DNA from: CAYZEZ01 sp964477295 | GTDB taxonomy: Bacteria > Bacteroidota > Bacteroidia > Bacteroidales > SM23-62 | Reading direction: 5' to 3' | Assembly: GCA_964477295.1 (NCBI GenBank) | Contig: CAYZEZ010000010.1 | Location: forward strand, 1 to 37,875 | Length of the DNA stretch: 37,875 nt | Shown here: in pieces, positions 1-7,518 of the stretch | How the letters are laid out: each line of letters opens with the position of its first letter | Position numbering within the stretch: the first letter of the stretch is position 1 | Made by a program: the position numbers and the translations under genes | The notes under the pieces: model-generated | Told to the model about the DNA's origin: nothing | What the model saw: the letters and a program-made list of their open reading frames with translations, nothing else | The model's database searches: none

Positions 1-1
1 C

Positions 2-823
2 GATGAATCGCAGGGAGTCGTTGTTGACTGGAAAAAGCAAGAGGTAACAGAGGAAATTGAAAACCCGGGATCTTACGGTTATCCGATGCGTGGATGGGAG
101 TCTTTTACAGTGAATGATGCAGTTGCTTATATTGATGCTTCCCAATCTGCCGGGTCGACAGGCACCGGTGGATCGATGGCCCGGTTTATTATTTACAACC
201 AGGTTTTGTATGCTATCGACCAGTCAAACCTTCATTTGTTTAGCCTGACGGATGCGACAGACCCAATGCCGGAAGGTGATTATTCGGTGGGCTGGAACAT
301 TGAAACAGTATTTATCGCCAGGGATCACCTGTTTATTGGTGCCCAAAGCGGGATGTATATATATAGCCTTGACGACCCGGTTAATCCCGGCTATGTCTCC
401 ACCTACTGGCACATGACCAGTTGCGACCCGGTAGTGGTCCAGGGCGACTATGCCTATGTAACTCTGCGTACCGGCACTCTTTGCCAGGGAGAAGCCAACG
501 AGCTGGATGTGGTCTACCTGAAAAACCTGGAGAATCCTCAATTGTTAAAATCATACAATATGGTGAACCCCCATGGATTGGGCATTGATAGCGATAAATT
601 ATTCATATGTGACGGAGAAGCGGGATTAAAGGTCTATTGGGCCGATGATCCGCTGAATATTACTAAAAATAAAATTGCCCAGTTCGAAGATATCAATGCC
701 TTCGATGTGATACCGATAGACGATCTGCTGATAATGATAGGGGAAGAGGGATTATACCAGTATGATTATTCTGATGTAACGAAGATGAAGTTATTAAGCG
801 TACTGCCTATATTTGATGATTAG
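2..823 (+). CDS. LVIVD-repeat beta-propeller protein, 3' part only
   Basis: The frame is open from base 2, so the gene starts before the window; the first internal ATG is at 86. The visible part is about 273 residues of repeating units of roughly 40-45 residues. They alternate phrases such as LFSLTDATDPMPEG, IYSLDDPVNPG, VVYLKNLENPQ and VYWADDPLNI, the pattern of LVIVD repeats that form beta-propeller blades. Bacteroidota proteins of this type are usually exported lipoproteins, but the N-terminus that would show a signal peptide is missing here. No catalytic motif is visible and the function is unknown. It converges on folD, and a hairpin follows its stop. Identification of the repeat family is fairly secure; any role is not. 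Confidence 0.75.
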   Translation, partial: DESQGVVVDWKKQEVTEEIENPGSYGYPMRGWESFTVNDAVAYIDASQSAGSTGTGGSMARFIIYNQVLYAIDQSNLHLFSLTDATDPMPEGDYSVGWNIETVFIARDHLFIGAQSGMYIYSLDDPVNPGYVSTYWHMTSCDPVVVQGDYAYVTLRTGTLCQGEANELDVVYLKNLENPQLLKSYNMVNPHGLGIDSDKLFICDGEAGLKVYWADDPLNITKNKIAQFEDINAFDVIPIDDLLIMIGEEGLYQYDYSDVTKMKLLSVLPIFDD

Positions 824-844
824 GTAGTAAAACCATAGGCAAGC

Positions 845-877
845 AAAAGGAGGTCTGTTTTTAATAGATCTCCTTTT
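845..877. terminator. bidirectional hairpin terminator between LVIVD gene and folD
   Basis: A 12-bp stem pairs 845-856 with 866-877 (AAAAGGAG..TCT against AGATCTCCTTTT, one G-T wobble) across a 9-nt loop. A T run follows on the plus strand (874-879), and the A run at 845-848 gives a T run on the minus strand. It can therefore serve both convergent genes. The folD stop codon (861-863) lies inside the loop, so the hairpin overlaps the 3' end of folD. Confidence 0.8.
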
Positions 878-1739
878 TTGCTGCTAACAGGGTGTTTTTC
901 AGCAAACCTACCCGGGTCATGGGTCCAACCCCACCTGGGACAGGAGTAATATAACTGCATTTAGGGGCGACTTCTTCATACAGGACATCTCCCTTTAATT
1001 TGAAGCCTGATTTGGTCTGGTCTGAAGGGACCCTGGTTGTTCCTACATCGATAACCACAGCACCTTCCTTGACCATATCTGCAGTTACAAATTCCGGTTT
1101 TCCCATTGCTGCGATGAGGATATCTGCCTCTTTTGAAAAATCCTTAATGTTTTTGGTCCTGCTGTGGCACACCGTGACCGTGGTGTTCCCGGGATCTGAT
1201 TTTTTTGCGAGAAGGATACTGAGAGGTCTGCCCACGATATTGCTGCGCCCGATAACAACACAATTCTTTCCCTGGGTTTCGATATTGTAACGCTTGATCA
1301 GCTCCATGATTCCGGCCGGTGTGGCCGATACGTAGCACGGAAGCCCGATCACCATCCTGCCCACATTGACCGGATGGAAACCATCCACATCCTTGGAAGG
1401 ATCGATGGCTTCGATCACCTTGTTTTCTGAGATGTGATCCGGCAGCGGGAGCTGGACGATAAATCCATCCACTTCGTCGTCTTCATTCAGCTCTTTCACC
1501 TTTTTGAGCAGTACTTCCTCCGTGATCGTATCTTCGAAACGGAACAGGCTGGAGACAAACCCTACCTCCGCGCAATCTTTTACTTTGTAGTTAACATAGG
1601 TTTCACTGGCTCCATCGTGTCCTACAAGGACCGCAGCAAGATGAGGTGCTTTCTCTCCGCGACTTAGCATAGCTTTAACTTCTTCCGCAATCTCCTGCCG
1701 GATCTCTGCGGCTGTAGCCTTTCCATCAATGATTTTCAT
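861..1739 (-). CDS. folD: bifunctional methylenetetrahydrofolate dehydrogenase / methenyltetrahydrofolate cyclohydrolase FolD
   Basis: At 292 residues it has the usual family length. FolD oxidises 5,10-methylene-THF with NADP and hydrolyses the resulting methenyl-THF to 10-formyl-THF in the cytoplasm, feeding purine and formyl-Met synthesis. Visible marks are the Y48-x3-K52 pair (ETYVNYK) in the active site, the VQLPLPDHI segment, the DVDGFHPVN motif, the dinucleotide-binding GRSNIVGRP loop, and the C-terminal TPVPGGVGPMT motif. The next gene upstream, ffh, lies 189 bp away and has the same orientation. The gap holds a dispersed repeat and no clear minus-strand -7 box. The start at 1739 fits the family N-terminus (MKIIDGKA). 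Confidence 0.97.
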   Translation of the reverse strand: MKIIDGKATAAEIRQEIAEEVKAMLSRGEKAPHLAAVLVGHDGASETYVNYKVKDCAEVGFVSSLFRFEDTITEEVLLKKVKELNEDDEVDGFIVQLPLPDHISENKVIEAIDPSKDVDGFHPVNVGRMVIGLPCYVSATPAGIMELIKRYNIETQGKNCVVIGRSNIVGRPLSILLAKKSDPGNTTVTVCHSRTKNIKDFSKEADILIAAMGKPEFVTADMVKEGAVVIDVGTTRVPSDQTKSGFKLKGDVLYEEVAPKCSYITPVPGGVGPMTRVGLLKNTLLAAKKEIY

Positions 1740-1868
1740 ATGAGCTTGGTTACTGTTTTAATTTATATTGTTCCGCATTCCGGGTTCCGGGTATATTTGC
1801 TTCGGAATTCATTATTCACCATACTATTCTCCCTCTTTACTTCAAAAATTAAAAATCGTTAAATGTTT

Positions 1869-1916
1869 CATTCGCGAGGGCGGTTGTGATTGTGGCCTAG
1901 TGCGTGCCGAGCAATC
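1869..1916. repeat. dispersed ~48-bp repeat, copy A
   Basis: This stretch matches 32884-32932 over its length, with one indel and a few substitutions. Shared blocks include CATTCGCGAGG, TGTGATTG and GTGCGTGCCGAGCAATC. Within it GATTGTGGC can pair with GCC-GA-GCAATC to form a hairpin. It lies between folD and ffh, directly downstream of the ffh stop, and is more GC-rich than its surroundings. The rest of 1740-1928 holds nothing I can name except a TATATTTG box on the plus strand at 1792-1799 with no gene behind it. Confidence 0.7.
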
Positions 1917-1928
1917 ATTATTCTTAAA

Positions 1929-3260
1929 TCATTTGAATTGTGGCAGATTCCCCATTGCCCTTGCTTTATTCTTACTCCCCTGCATCATCTTCATCATCTT
2001 CCTTGTTTCATCAAATTGTTTTAGCAAACGGTTTACATCCTGTATGGATGCCCCGCTTCCATTTGCAACGCGTTTGCGCCTGCTTCCGTTCAGAATGGAA
2101 GGATTTTCACGTTCATAAGGGGTCATGGATTGTATGATTGCTTCAATGCCCTTGAAAGCATCGTCATCAATATCAAGATTTTTCAAAGCTTTACCAACAC
2201 CAGGTATCATTGAGGCCAGGTCTTTGATATTGCCCATTTTCTTTATCTGTTGGATCTGGGATACGAAGTCGTTGAAGTTAAACTGGTTTTTGGCGATCTT
2301 CTTCTGCATCTTCCTGGCCTCTTCCGTGTCAAACTGGTCCTGCGCCCGTTCAACCAGAGAGACTATATCACCCATTCCCAGTATCCTGTCGGCCATCCTT
2401 GCCGGATGGAATACATCCATTGCATCCATCTTTTCACCTGTCCCGACAAATTTGATGGGCTTTTGTACAACTGATTTAATTGAAAGGGCTGCCCCACCGC
2501 GTGTATCGCCATCCAGCTTGGTCAGAACCACTCCATGAAAATCGAGTCTTTCATTAAATTCCTTTGCCGTATTGACTGCGTCCTGACCCGTCATTGAGTC
2601 GACGACAAATAATATTTCATGCGGAGAAACTGCATCCTTGATGGCAGCAATCTCATCCATCATGGCTTCATCGATAGCCAGGCGACCAGCCGTATCGATA
2701 ACCACCGTATTGTGACCCTGCATTTTGGCATGCTTTATGGCTGCCTTGGCGATCTTAACCGGCTGCATGTTCCCCTCTTCGGTGAATACCGGGATATTTA
2801 CCTGCTCACCGAGCACTTTTAACTGTTCGATAGCGGCTGGCCTGTATACATCGCCTGCAACAAGCATAGGATTTCTTCCGCGCTTTGTTTTCAGATAGTT
2901 TGAAAGTTTAGCTGCAAATGTTGTTTTACCGGAGCCCTGTAAACCGGCAATTAAAATAACAGTGGGATTCCCTTTAAGGTCGATCTCCTCGTGCTCCCCT
3001 CCCATCAATGCAGCCAGTTCGTCGTGAACAATCTTCACCATCATCTGGTTGGGATTTATCGCCGTAAGGATCTTCTGTCCAAGCGCTTTTTCCTTCACAT
3101 CGTCGGTGAAATCCTTAGCAATCTTATAGTTTACGTCGGCATCCAGTAATGCTCTCCTGACATCCTTCAGGGTCTCCGCCACATTGATCTCTGTGATCCT
3201 TCCCTGTCCTTTCAGTATCTTAAAGGATCGCTGCAGCCTGTCGCTTAAATTTTCAAACAT
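1929..3260 (-). CDS. ffh: signal recognition particle protein Ffh
   Basis: At 443 residues this is the normal length for Ffh (SRP54), the GTPase that binds SRP RNA and signal sequences of nascent membrane proteins and docks with FtsY. Domains in order are the N helical bundle (1-90), the G domain with its P-loop GLQGSGKTT (106-114), DTAGR (G3) and TKLDGD (G4), and the methionine-rich M domain from about 300, ending in a Met-rich tail (KMMKMMQGS). The RKRVANGSG segment of the M domain is the conserved RNA-binding helix-turn-helix region. A consensus -7 box lies 24 bp upstream of the start. Confidence 0.97.
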   Translation of the reverse strand: MFENLSDRLQRSFKILKGQGRITEINVAETLKDVRRALLDADVNYKIAKDFTDDVKEKALGQKILTAINPNQMMVKIVHDELAALMGGEHEEIDLKGNPTVILIAGLQGSGKTTFAAKLSNYLKTKRGRNPMLVAGDVYRPAAIEQLKVLGEQVNIPVFTEEGNMQPVKIAKAAIKHAKMQGHNTVVIDTAGRLAIDEAMMDEIAAIKDAVSPHEILFVVDSMTGQDAVNTAKEFNERLDFHGVVLTKLDGDTRGGAALSIKSVVQKPIKFVGTGEKMDAMDVFHPARMADRILGMGDIVSLVERAQDQFDTEEARKMQKKIAKNQFNFNDFVSQIQQIKKMGNIKDLASMIPGVGKALKNLDIDDDAFKGIEAIIQSMTPYERENPSILNGSRRKRVANGSGASIQDVNRLLKQFDETRKMMKMMQGSKNKARAMGNLPQFK

Positions 3261-3283
3261 TTCTTATACAATTTTAGGACATA

Positions 3284-3291
3284 CAAAGGTA
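3284..3291 (-). promoter_or_regulatory. candidate ffh promoter, -7 box
   Basis: On the minus strand this reads TACCTTTG, a match to the Bacteroidota -7 consensus TAnnTTTG, 23 nt upstream of the ffh start codon. No TTTG is seen at the expected 19-21 nt spacing, so the -33 element is weak. The 55-bp gap separates ffh from the toxin gene, so ffh probably has its own promoter here. Confidence 0.45.
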
Positions 3292-3302
3292 TAAAAAGAA
3301 GA

Positions 3303-3324
3303 CAGAATTCAGAAGTCAGAATTC
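3303..3324. repeat. short direct repeat (CAGAATTC twice, 14-nt period)
   Basis: CAGAATTC occurs at 3303-3310 and 3317-3324 separated by AGAAGT. The second copy runs into the end of the HEPN toxin gene and supplies its stop codon (3316-3318) and last two codons. Confidence 0.6.
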
Positions 3325-3663
3325 CTGATCCAGTATTCTTCTGATCATTGCTTTTAACTCAGGTAAATCTTTAACGATTACCTCCCATACTGCCGATAAT
3401 TCGATTCGAAAATATTCATGCGACATCAGGTTTCTGAATGCTCTTACCTTATACCATGTATATTGATACTTATCCAACAGATCTTTTTCAACATGCCCCA
3501 CCGCCTCACCGGCAACACTAAATTGAAAGAGGACTGCGCTTGAGATTAGTGAATTATTAATGAATTCATCCATATTAATTCCAGTAACAAACAATTCAAT
3601 TTGAATAATTGCCTTCTCAATTTGAAGCAATCTGTACTGGTTATCGGCTTTTCTTTCTTTCAT
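3316..3663 (-). CDS. hepT: HEPN-domain (HepT-like, DUF86) ribonuclease toxin
   Basis: A 115-residue all-helical protein with the HEPN signature R77-NLMS-H82-E-Y84, the RX4HXY motif of HepT toxins. In characterised HepT/MntA pairs the Arg and His form the RNase site and the Tyr is AMPylated by the partner antitoxin. All three residues are intact, which suggests an active, neutralisable toxin. The ATG at 3663 overlaps the last 23 bp of the antitoxin gene, so the two are translationally coupled with the antitoxin first. The C-terminus (..LDQEF) ends inside a short direct repeat. Family assignment rests on the motif and on the neighbour; the RNA target cannot be told from sequence. Confidence 0.88.
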   Translation of the reverse strand: MKERKADNQYRLLQIEKAIIQIELFVTGINMDEFINNSLISSAVLFQFSVAGEAVGHVEKDLLDKYQYTWYKVRAFRNLMSHEYFRIELSAVWEVIVKDLPELKAMIRRILDQEF

Positions 3664-4240
3664 ATATCTGGATCATGTCTTGTTTTACATTTGCAAGTAT
3701 CCTGGGTATAAAGGAATTAATAAAACCCACATCCACTTTCCTGTTGAGCACCTCTTCAAGACGGTATTGCAACCCGGCAAGATCAAAGTAACTAAATCCA
3801 TGATCTGTATTCACGGCAATATCAATATCACTTCCGGGTCTGTCTTCATTCCTTGCAAAAGATCCGTAAATCCATGCATTAATAATCTCAGGGTACTTAT
3901 TCATAACTTTCACAACCTGTTCTATGATCTGAGTTCTGTCCATAACTGCAGGTGCCTTATACTCCAAGACATTCTCTGCAATCTTCAAGGCTTCTAGTGC
4001 GTTTTTATCTTCTCCAACTTCATATAAAATCCTATCGCTTAAATATATTTTTAACATCTCATTTTCATCATAATTAAAGAATTTGGCCAGTTTAATAACC
4101 TGGTCTTTTTTAATCTTGCGATATCCCCGTTCCATTTTACTCAGGATGGCCTGGTCAATGTCCAGAATAGCTGCCACCTTCCTTAATGGATATCCCTTTT
4201 CAACTCTAAGTTCTCGTATTAATCTCCCGATACGTTGCAT
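3641..4240 (-). CDS. mntA: XRE helix-turn-helix / MNT nucleotidyltransferase fusion antitoxin (MntA-like)
   Basis: A 199-residue two-domain protein. Residues about 5-60 are an XRE/Cro-type HTH (GYPLRKVAAILDIDQAILSKMERG). Residues about 105-195 are a minimal nucleotidyltransferase with G126-S127, ten residues, then D138-I-D140 (GSX10DXD) and a third Asp at D170 (KVDVG). In the MntA/HepT system such a domain adds AMP to the HepT tyrosine and silences the toxin. The canonical MntA has no DNA-binding domain. Here the HTH suggests direct autoregulation, supported by repeated GTCAAA half-sites at the promoter. The catalytic residues are complete. The gene precedes and overlaps hepT. An alternative reading as a free-standing regulator is unlikely given the coupled toxin. 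Confidence 0.88.
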   Translation of the reverse strand: MQRIGRLIRELRVEKGYPLRKVAAILDIDQAILSKMERGYRKIKKDQVIKLAKFFNYDENEMLKIYLSDRILYEVGEDKNALEALKIAENVLEYKAPAVMDRTQIIEQVVKVMNKYPEIINAWIYGSFARNEDRPGSDIDIAVNTDHGFSYFDLAGLQYRLEEVLNRKVDVGFINSFIPRILANVKQDMIQIYERKKSR

Positions 4241-4290
4241 TTTGACAGGAAAATTTTGACAAAATTAGTCAAATATCAATTAAAATCAAA
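4241..4290 (-). promoter_or_regulatory. TA operon promoter with candidate XRE operator
   Basis: On the minus strand a TTTG (plus 4287-4290), a 19-nt spacer and TAATTTTG (plus 4260-4267) form a full Bacteroidota promoter. An inverted repeat TTTGAC-N7-GTCAAA (4255-4260 and 4268-4273) straddles the -7 box. A third half-site lies at 4241-4246, next to the start codon. A repressor bound here would block the start of transcription, consistent with autoregulation by the HTH-MNT protein. The rest of 4291-4390 shows nothing I can assign. Confidence 0.6.
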
Positions 4291-4390
4291 TCAAAGTTCA
4301 GGTTTCGTCGTCACCACAATTCAAATTCTGAAACCCTTGCAGGACAAGCCTTGACATTAAGGCAAACAATACCATTAATGAACGGGAGTA

Positions 4391-6175
4391 TTACATTCGT
4401 TCGGGGACTTCTATACCCAATAGCCACATTCCTTTTTGAATGGAGTTGGCGGTAACTTCAGAAAGGTTTAGTCTTAGCCTGACTGAATCCTCTGTGTCGG
4501 CTTTGAGAATCGAAAAATCGTGGTAAAACTGGTTATATTCCTTCGCCAGCTCATAGAGGTAATTGGCGATGATAGCTGGATTAAGTTCGCTGGCGGCTGT
4601 ATCTATAACCTCCTGCATCTGATGCAATAATTTGATCAGTTCAATCTCTTTTGGATTGGGCTCGATATCGATGTCATGAGCTGGTTTGATTCCGGATTCA
4701 GCCGCTTTTCTGAGTACCGACCGTATCCTGGCATGGGTATATTGAATGAATGGACCTGTGTTACCGTTGAAATCAATCGATTCCACCGGATCAAACAGCA
4801 TGTTCTTCTTTGGATCGACTTTCAGGATGAAATATTTCAAGGCACCCAGTCCAATGATGCGAAAGATGTTTTCCTGCTCTTCATTATTGAATTCATCAAG
4901 CTTTCCTAATTCTCTGGACATTTCTCCGGCTGTCCTCACCATTTCGTCGATAAGGATATCGGCATCTACCACCGTTCCTTCCCTGGATTTCATTTTACCG
5001 TGGGGCAATTCCACCATTCCGTATGAAAGATGATACAGGTTTTCTGCCCATGAGTAACCGAGCTTCTCAAGAACCAGTTTCAGTACCTGGAAGTGATAGT
5101 TTTGTTCATTACCTACCACATAAATATGCGAATCAAAGTCATAATCCTCGTAACGTTCATTGGCCGTTCCCAGGTCCTGGGTAATGTAAACCGATGTACC
5201 ATCGCTTCTCAGCAATAATTTTTGGTCGAGCCCCTTGTCCGTAAGATCTGCCCAGATTGATCCGTCGTCTTTCTTTGTGAAGACTCCTTTTTTCACTCCT
5301 TTAAGTACAAGGTCACGGCCCAGTTCATACGTATCAGACTCATAATATATCTTATCAAAATCCACCCCCATTTTTTTGTAGGTAACGTCGAAACCTTCAT
5401 AGACCCAATTGTTCATTTTTTCCCAAAGGGATCTTATCTCCTTATCACTGTCTTCCCATTTTTTTAATATTTCCTGAGCTTCTATGATCAGAGCTGCTTC
5501 TTTTTGTGCAGTTTCCGGTGAGGATCCTGACTGTACCAGTTCTGCCACTTGCTTTTTGTATTCCTGGTCGAACTTCACATAGAAATCTCCTACCAGGTGG
5601 TCACCTTTTTTTCCTGCAGATTCCGGTGTGATGCCATTACCCCACTTCATCCAGGCCAGCATTGATTTACATATATGTATTCCCCTGTCGTTCACAATAT
5701 TCACCTTATGTACCTTATTACCAACAGATTCCAAGATGCGTGAAATGGAGAAGCCGATAAGGTTATTCCTGATATGACCCAGGTGCAGTGGTTTATTGGT
5801 GTTTGGTGAAGAATATTCCACAACAAATGTTTTGGATTTACCCCTATCCTGAATGATCAGATCCTGATCCAGTTTTTCATGCAATACATCGCACCAGAAT
5901 GATGGCTGCATTACCAGGTTAAGGAAACCCTTTACTACATTAAATCCCTTGATCTCCAATAGTTTACTGGTGAGGTATGTGCCAATTTCCTGTCCAGTTT
6001 CATCCGGTGACTTTTTCGAATATTTCAGCAATGGAAATACCACCAGGGTAAAATCGCCTTCGAAATCTTTGCGGGTCTTCTTAAGCTGGATCTGGCTTTT
6101 AATTTCTTCAGAATTATATAGCTTTCCCAGCAGGGATCCAATTTTATCGCTAATATTTTCCTTGTATGGATTCAT
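4391..6175 (-). CDS. argS: arginyl-tRNA synthetase
   Basis: Charges tRNA-Arg in the cytoplasm. The start chosen is the ATG at 6175 (MNPYKENI), giving 594 residues, the usual length. An in-frame ATG at 6268 would add 31 residues encoded by palindromic repeats, which is implausible. Visible marks are the class I HIGH motif as HLGH at 131-134 (NKPLHLGHIRNN), the KMSKS-like loop GKMKSREGT, the N-terminal Add-1 domain (1-90) and the DALR anticodon-binding domain at the C-terminus (TGPFIQYTHARIRSV onward, with the conserved YEL/YNQFYHD stretch). It is divergent from a glycosyltransferase. The leader carries two hairpins that may shape its expression. Confidence 0.97.
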   Translation of the reverse strand: MNPYKENISDKIGSLLGKLYNSEEIKSQIQLKKTRKDFEGDFTLVVFPLLKYSKKSPDETGQEIGTYLTSKLLEIKGFNVVKGFLNLVMQPSFWCDVLHEKLDQDLIIQDRGKSKTFVVEYSSPNTNKPLHLGHIRNNLIGFSISRILESVGNKVHKVNIVNDRGIHICKSMLAWMKWGNGITPESAGKKGDHLVGDFYVKFDQEYKKQVAELVQSGSSPETAQKEAALIIEAQEILKKWEDSDKEIRSLWEKMNNWVYEGFDVTYKKMGVDFDKIYYESDTYELGRDLVLKGVKKGVFTKKDDGSIWADLTDKGLDQKLLLRSDGTSVYITQDLGTANERYEDYDFDSHIYVVGNEQNYHFQVLKLVLEKLGYSWAENLYHLSYGMVELPHGKMKSREGTVVDADILIDEMVRTAGEMSRELGKLDEFNNEEQENIFRIIGLGALKYFILKVDPKKNMLFDPVESIDFNGNTGPFIQYTHARIRSVLRKAAESGIKPAHDIDIEPNPKEIELIKLLHQMQEVIDTAASELNPAIIANYLYELAKEYNQFYHDFSILKADTEDSVRLRLNLSEVTANSIQKGMWLLGIEVPERM

Positions 6176-6183
6176 TGAATTAT

Positions 6184-6256
6184 CCCGGGTTGAAGCCCGG
6201 GTATTATTTATCATTTTTATCCGTCGGTTAAAACCGACGGCAATTGAAACCGACGG
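6184..6256. repeat. REP-like GC-rich palindromes in argS leader
   Basis: Two palindromes occur: CCCGGG-TTGAAG-CCCGGG at 6184-6201, and CCGTCGGTT-AA-AACCGACGG at 6221-6240. A further half copy, GAAACCGACGG, is at 6246-6256. The sequence CAAAGATA at 6257-6264 reads TATCTTTG on the minus strand, a -7 match, and abuts the last half copy. The palindromes therefore probably lie in the argS 5' UTR. Confidence 0.7.
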
Positions 6257-6332
6257 CAAAGATAGCATATTATCAAAAAATATTCTGGCAAATATCGTTA
6301 ACAGAAAAATATCCGTTACATTTAAACAAACA

Positions 6333-7451
6333 ATGAATGAAAAGTTTTTACATATCGTATCCTTTAATGTTCCGGATCCGCCTGATTATGGTGGTGTAAT
6401 TGATGTTTACTACAGGATTAAGTCCCTCAGGGACCAGGGCGTATCTATCATCCTGCATTGCTTCCAATACGGCAGGCAGAAGAGCAAGATACTGGAGGAG
6501 ATCTGCACTGCTGTAAATTACTACCACCGACCAACCGGTTGGTCGTTCCATCTGAATAAACGGCCATTTATTGTGGCCACCAGGTCTTCAGGAAAACTTC
6601 TGGAAGATCTGTTAAAAGACGACTACCCTATCCTTTTTGAAGGCCTTCATTCAACTTATTTTATAGATTATCCGGAACTGGAACCAAGGAAGAAAATTGT
6701 CAGGATGCACAACATTGAGCATGAATATTACAGGTCCCTTGCTGAAAGTGAGAGAAGCATGATTAAGAAAAACTTTTTTAAAAGGGAGTCAAGGAAACTC
6801 AAAAGGTACTTAAAAACCCTTCCTGCAAAAATAACCATTGCTGCCATTAATAGAAAAGAGGCAGAATACTATAAACAATTTTTTCCGTCAGCCTTGCTGA
6901 TAAATCCTTTTCATCCATTCACTGAAGTAACCTCTAAAACAGGTCAGGGGGAGTATATCCTTTTTCATGGTAACCTTTCGGTTCCTGAAAACATCAGATC
7001 TTTTCTTTTCCTGTATGATAATGTATTCACCAACCTATCCCACCGGATTATTGTAGCCGGTAAAAATCCATCACAGGAGATTAAACGCAAGGTAAGCCAA
7101 TCAGGGCATTTGGAATTGATCAGCAATCCGGATGAACAGGAAATGTTTGAACTGGTTATGAATGCCCAGGTGAACATAATACATAGCTTCCAGCCAACAG
7201 GGATAAAGCTCAAACTGCTTACAGCCTTGTTTGCAGGCAGGTTTTGCATTGCCAATGATCATGCATTGGCCAATACTGAACTGGATCAGCTCTGTATGGT
7301 CGCCAATAATGCTGAAGAATACATCCATCTTATCAACAGCCTTATGGATTCCAATTTCACTGAAGAAGATATTGTGGCACGCAGGATCGGTCTGAAAGGA
7401 TCCTATTCAAATGGGCTGAACGCTGTCCGCCTGATGCAGTTTATCTGGTAA
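6333..7451 (+). CDS. glycosyltransferase of the GT-B / family 4 type
   Basis: The start chosen is the ATG at 6333 (MNEKFLHIVSFN), giving 372 residues; the frame is open further upstream but that part overlaps argS and the repeats. The N-terminal Rossmann half shows a PDPPDYGGVIDVYYR glycine-rich loop, typical of the acceptor-binding site of GT-B enzymes. The middle has RMHNIEHEYYRSLA, and the C-terminal donor half has FHGNLSVPENI, IVAGKNPS and QPTGIKLKLL. It has no signal peptide, so it probably acts at the cytoplasmic face in surface glycan synthesis. Donor and acceptor cannot be told. It stands alone, with no glycan cluster next to it, so the pathway is open. Confidence 0.82.
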   Translation: MNEKFLHIVSFNVPDPPDYGGVIDVYYRIKSLRDQGVSIILHCFQYGRQKSKILEEICTAVNYYHRPTGWSFHLNKRPFIVATRSSGKLLEDLLKDDYPILFEGLHSTYFIDYPELEPRKKIVRMHNIEHEYYRSLAESERSMIKKNFFKRESRKLKRYLKTLPAKITIAAINRKEAEYYKQFFPSALLINPFHPFTEVTSKTGQGEYILFHGNLSVPENIRSFLFLYDNVFTNLSHRIIVAGKNPSQEIKRKVSQSGHLELISNPDEQEMFELVMNAQVNIIHSFQPTGIKLKLLTALFAGRFCIANDHALANTELDQLCMVANNAEEYIHLINSLMDSNFTEEDIVARRIGLKGSYSNGLNAVRLMQFIW

Positions 7452-7455
7452 AGGA

Positions 7456-7497
7456 CATGGGGCATGGGGCATAGGGCATGGGGCATAGGGCATGGGG
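7456..7497. repeat. tandem heptamer repeat, six units
   Basis: Six perfect 7-bp units follow in register: CATGGGG, CATGGGG, CATAGGG, CATGGGG, CATAGGG, CATGGGG, differing only by G or A at the fourth base. The tract lies 4 bp after the glycosyltransferase stop and before the convergent membrane-protein gene. Confidence 0.92.
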
Positions 7498-7518
7498 CAG
7501 AGCGTTGGGAGATCGGCC

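Noticed and set aside
1768..2118. 116-residue plus-strand frame with a TATATTTG box upstream
   Set aside because: It lies mostly antisense to ffh, has no recognisable domain, and begins in the repeat region. The box has no good -33 partner and no gene behind it.
4291..4390. TTGACA-like sequence near 4353 as a promoter
   Set aside because: The sigma-70 E. coli type -35 is not the consensus used in this phylum, no -7 box is at the right distance, and no gene follows.
5949..6332. N-terminal extension of the glycosyltransferase frame
   Set aside because: It is antisense to argS and the palindromic repeats; the family sequence begins at the ATG at 6333.
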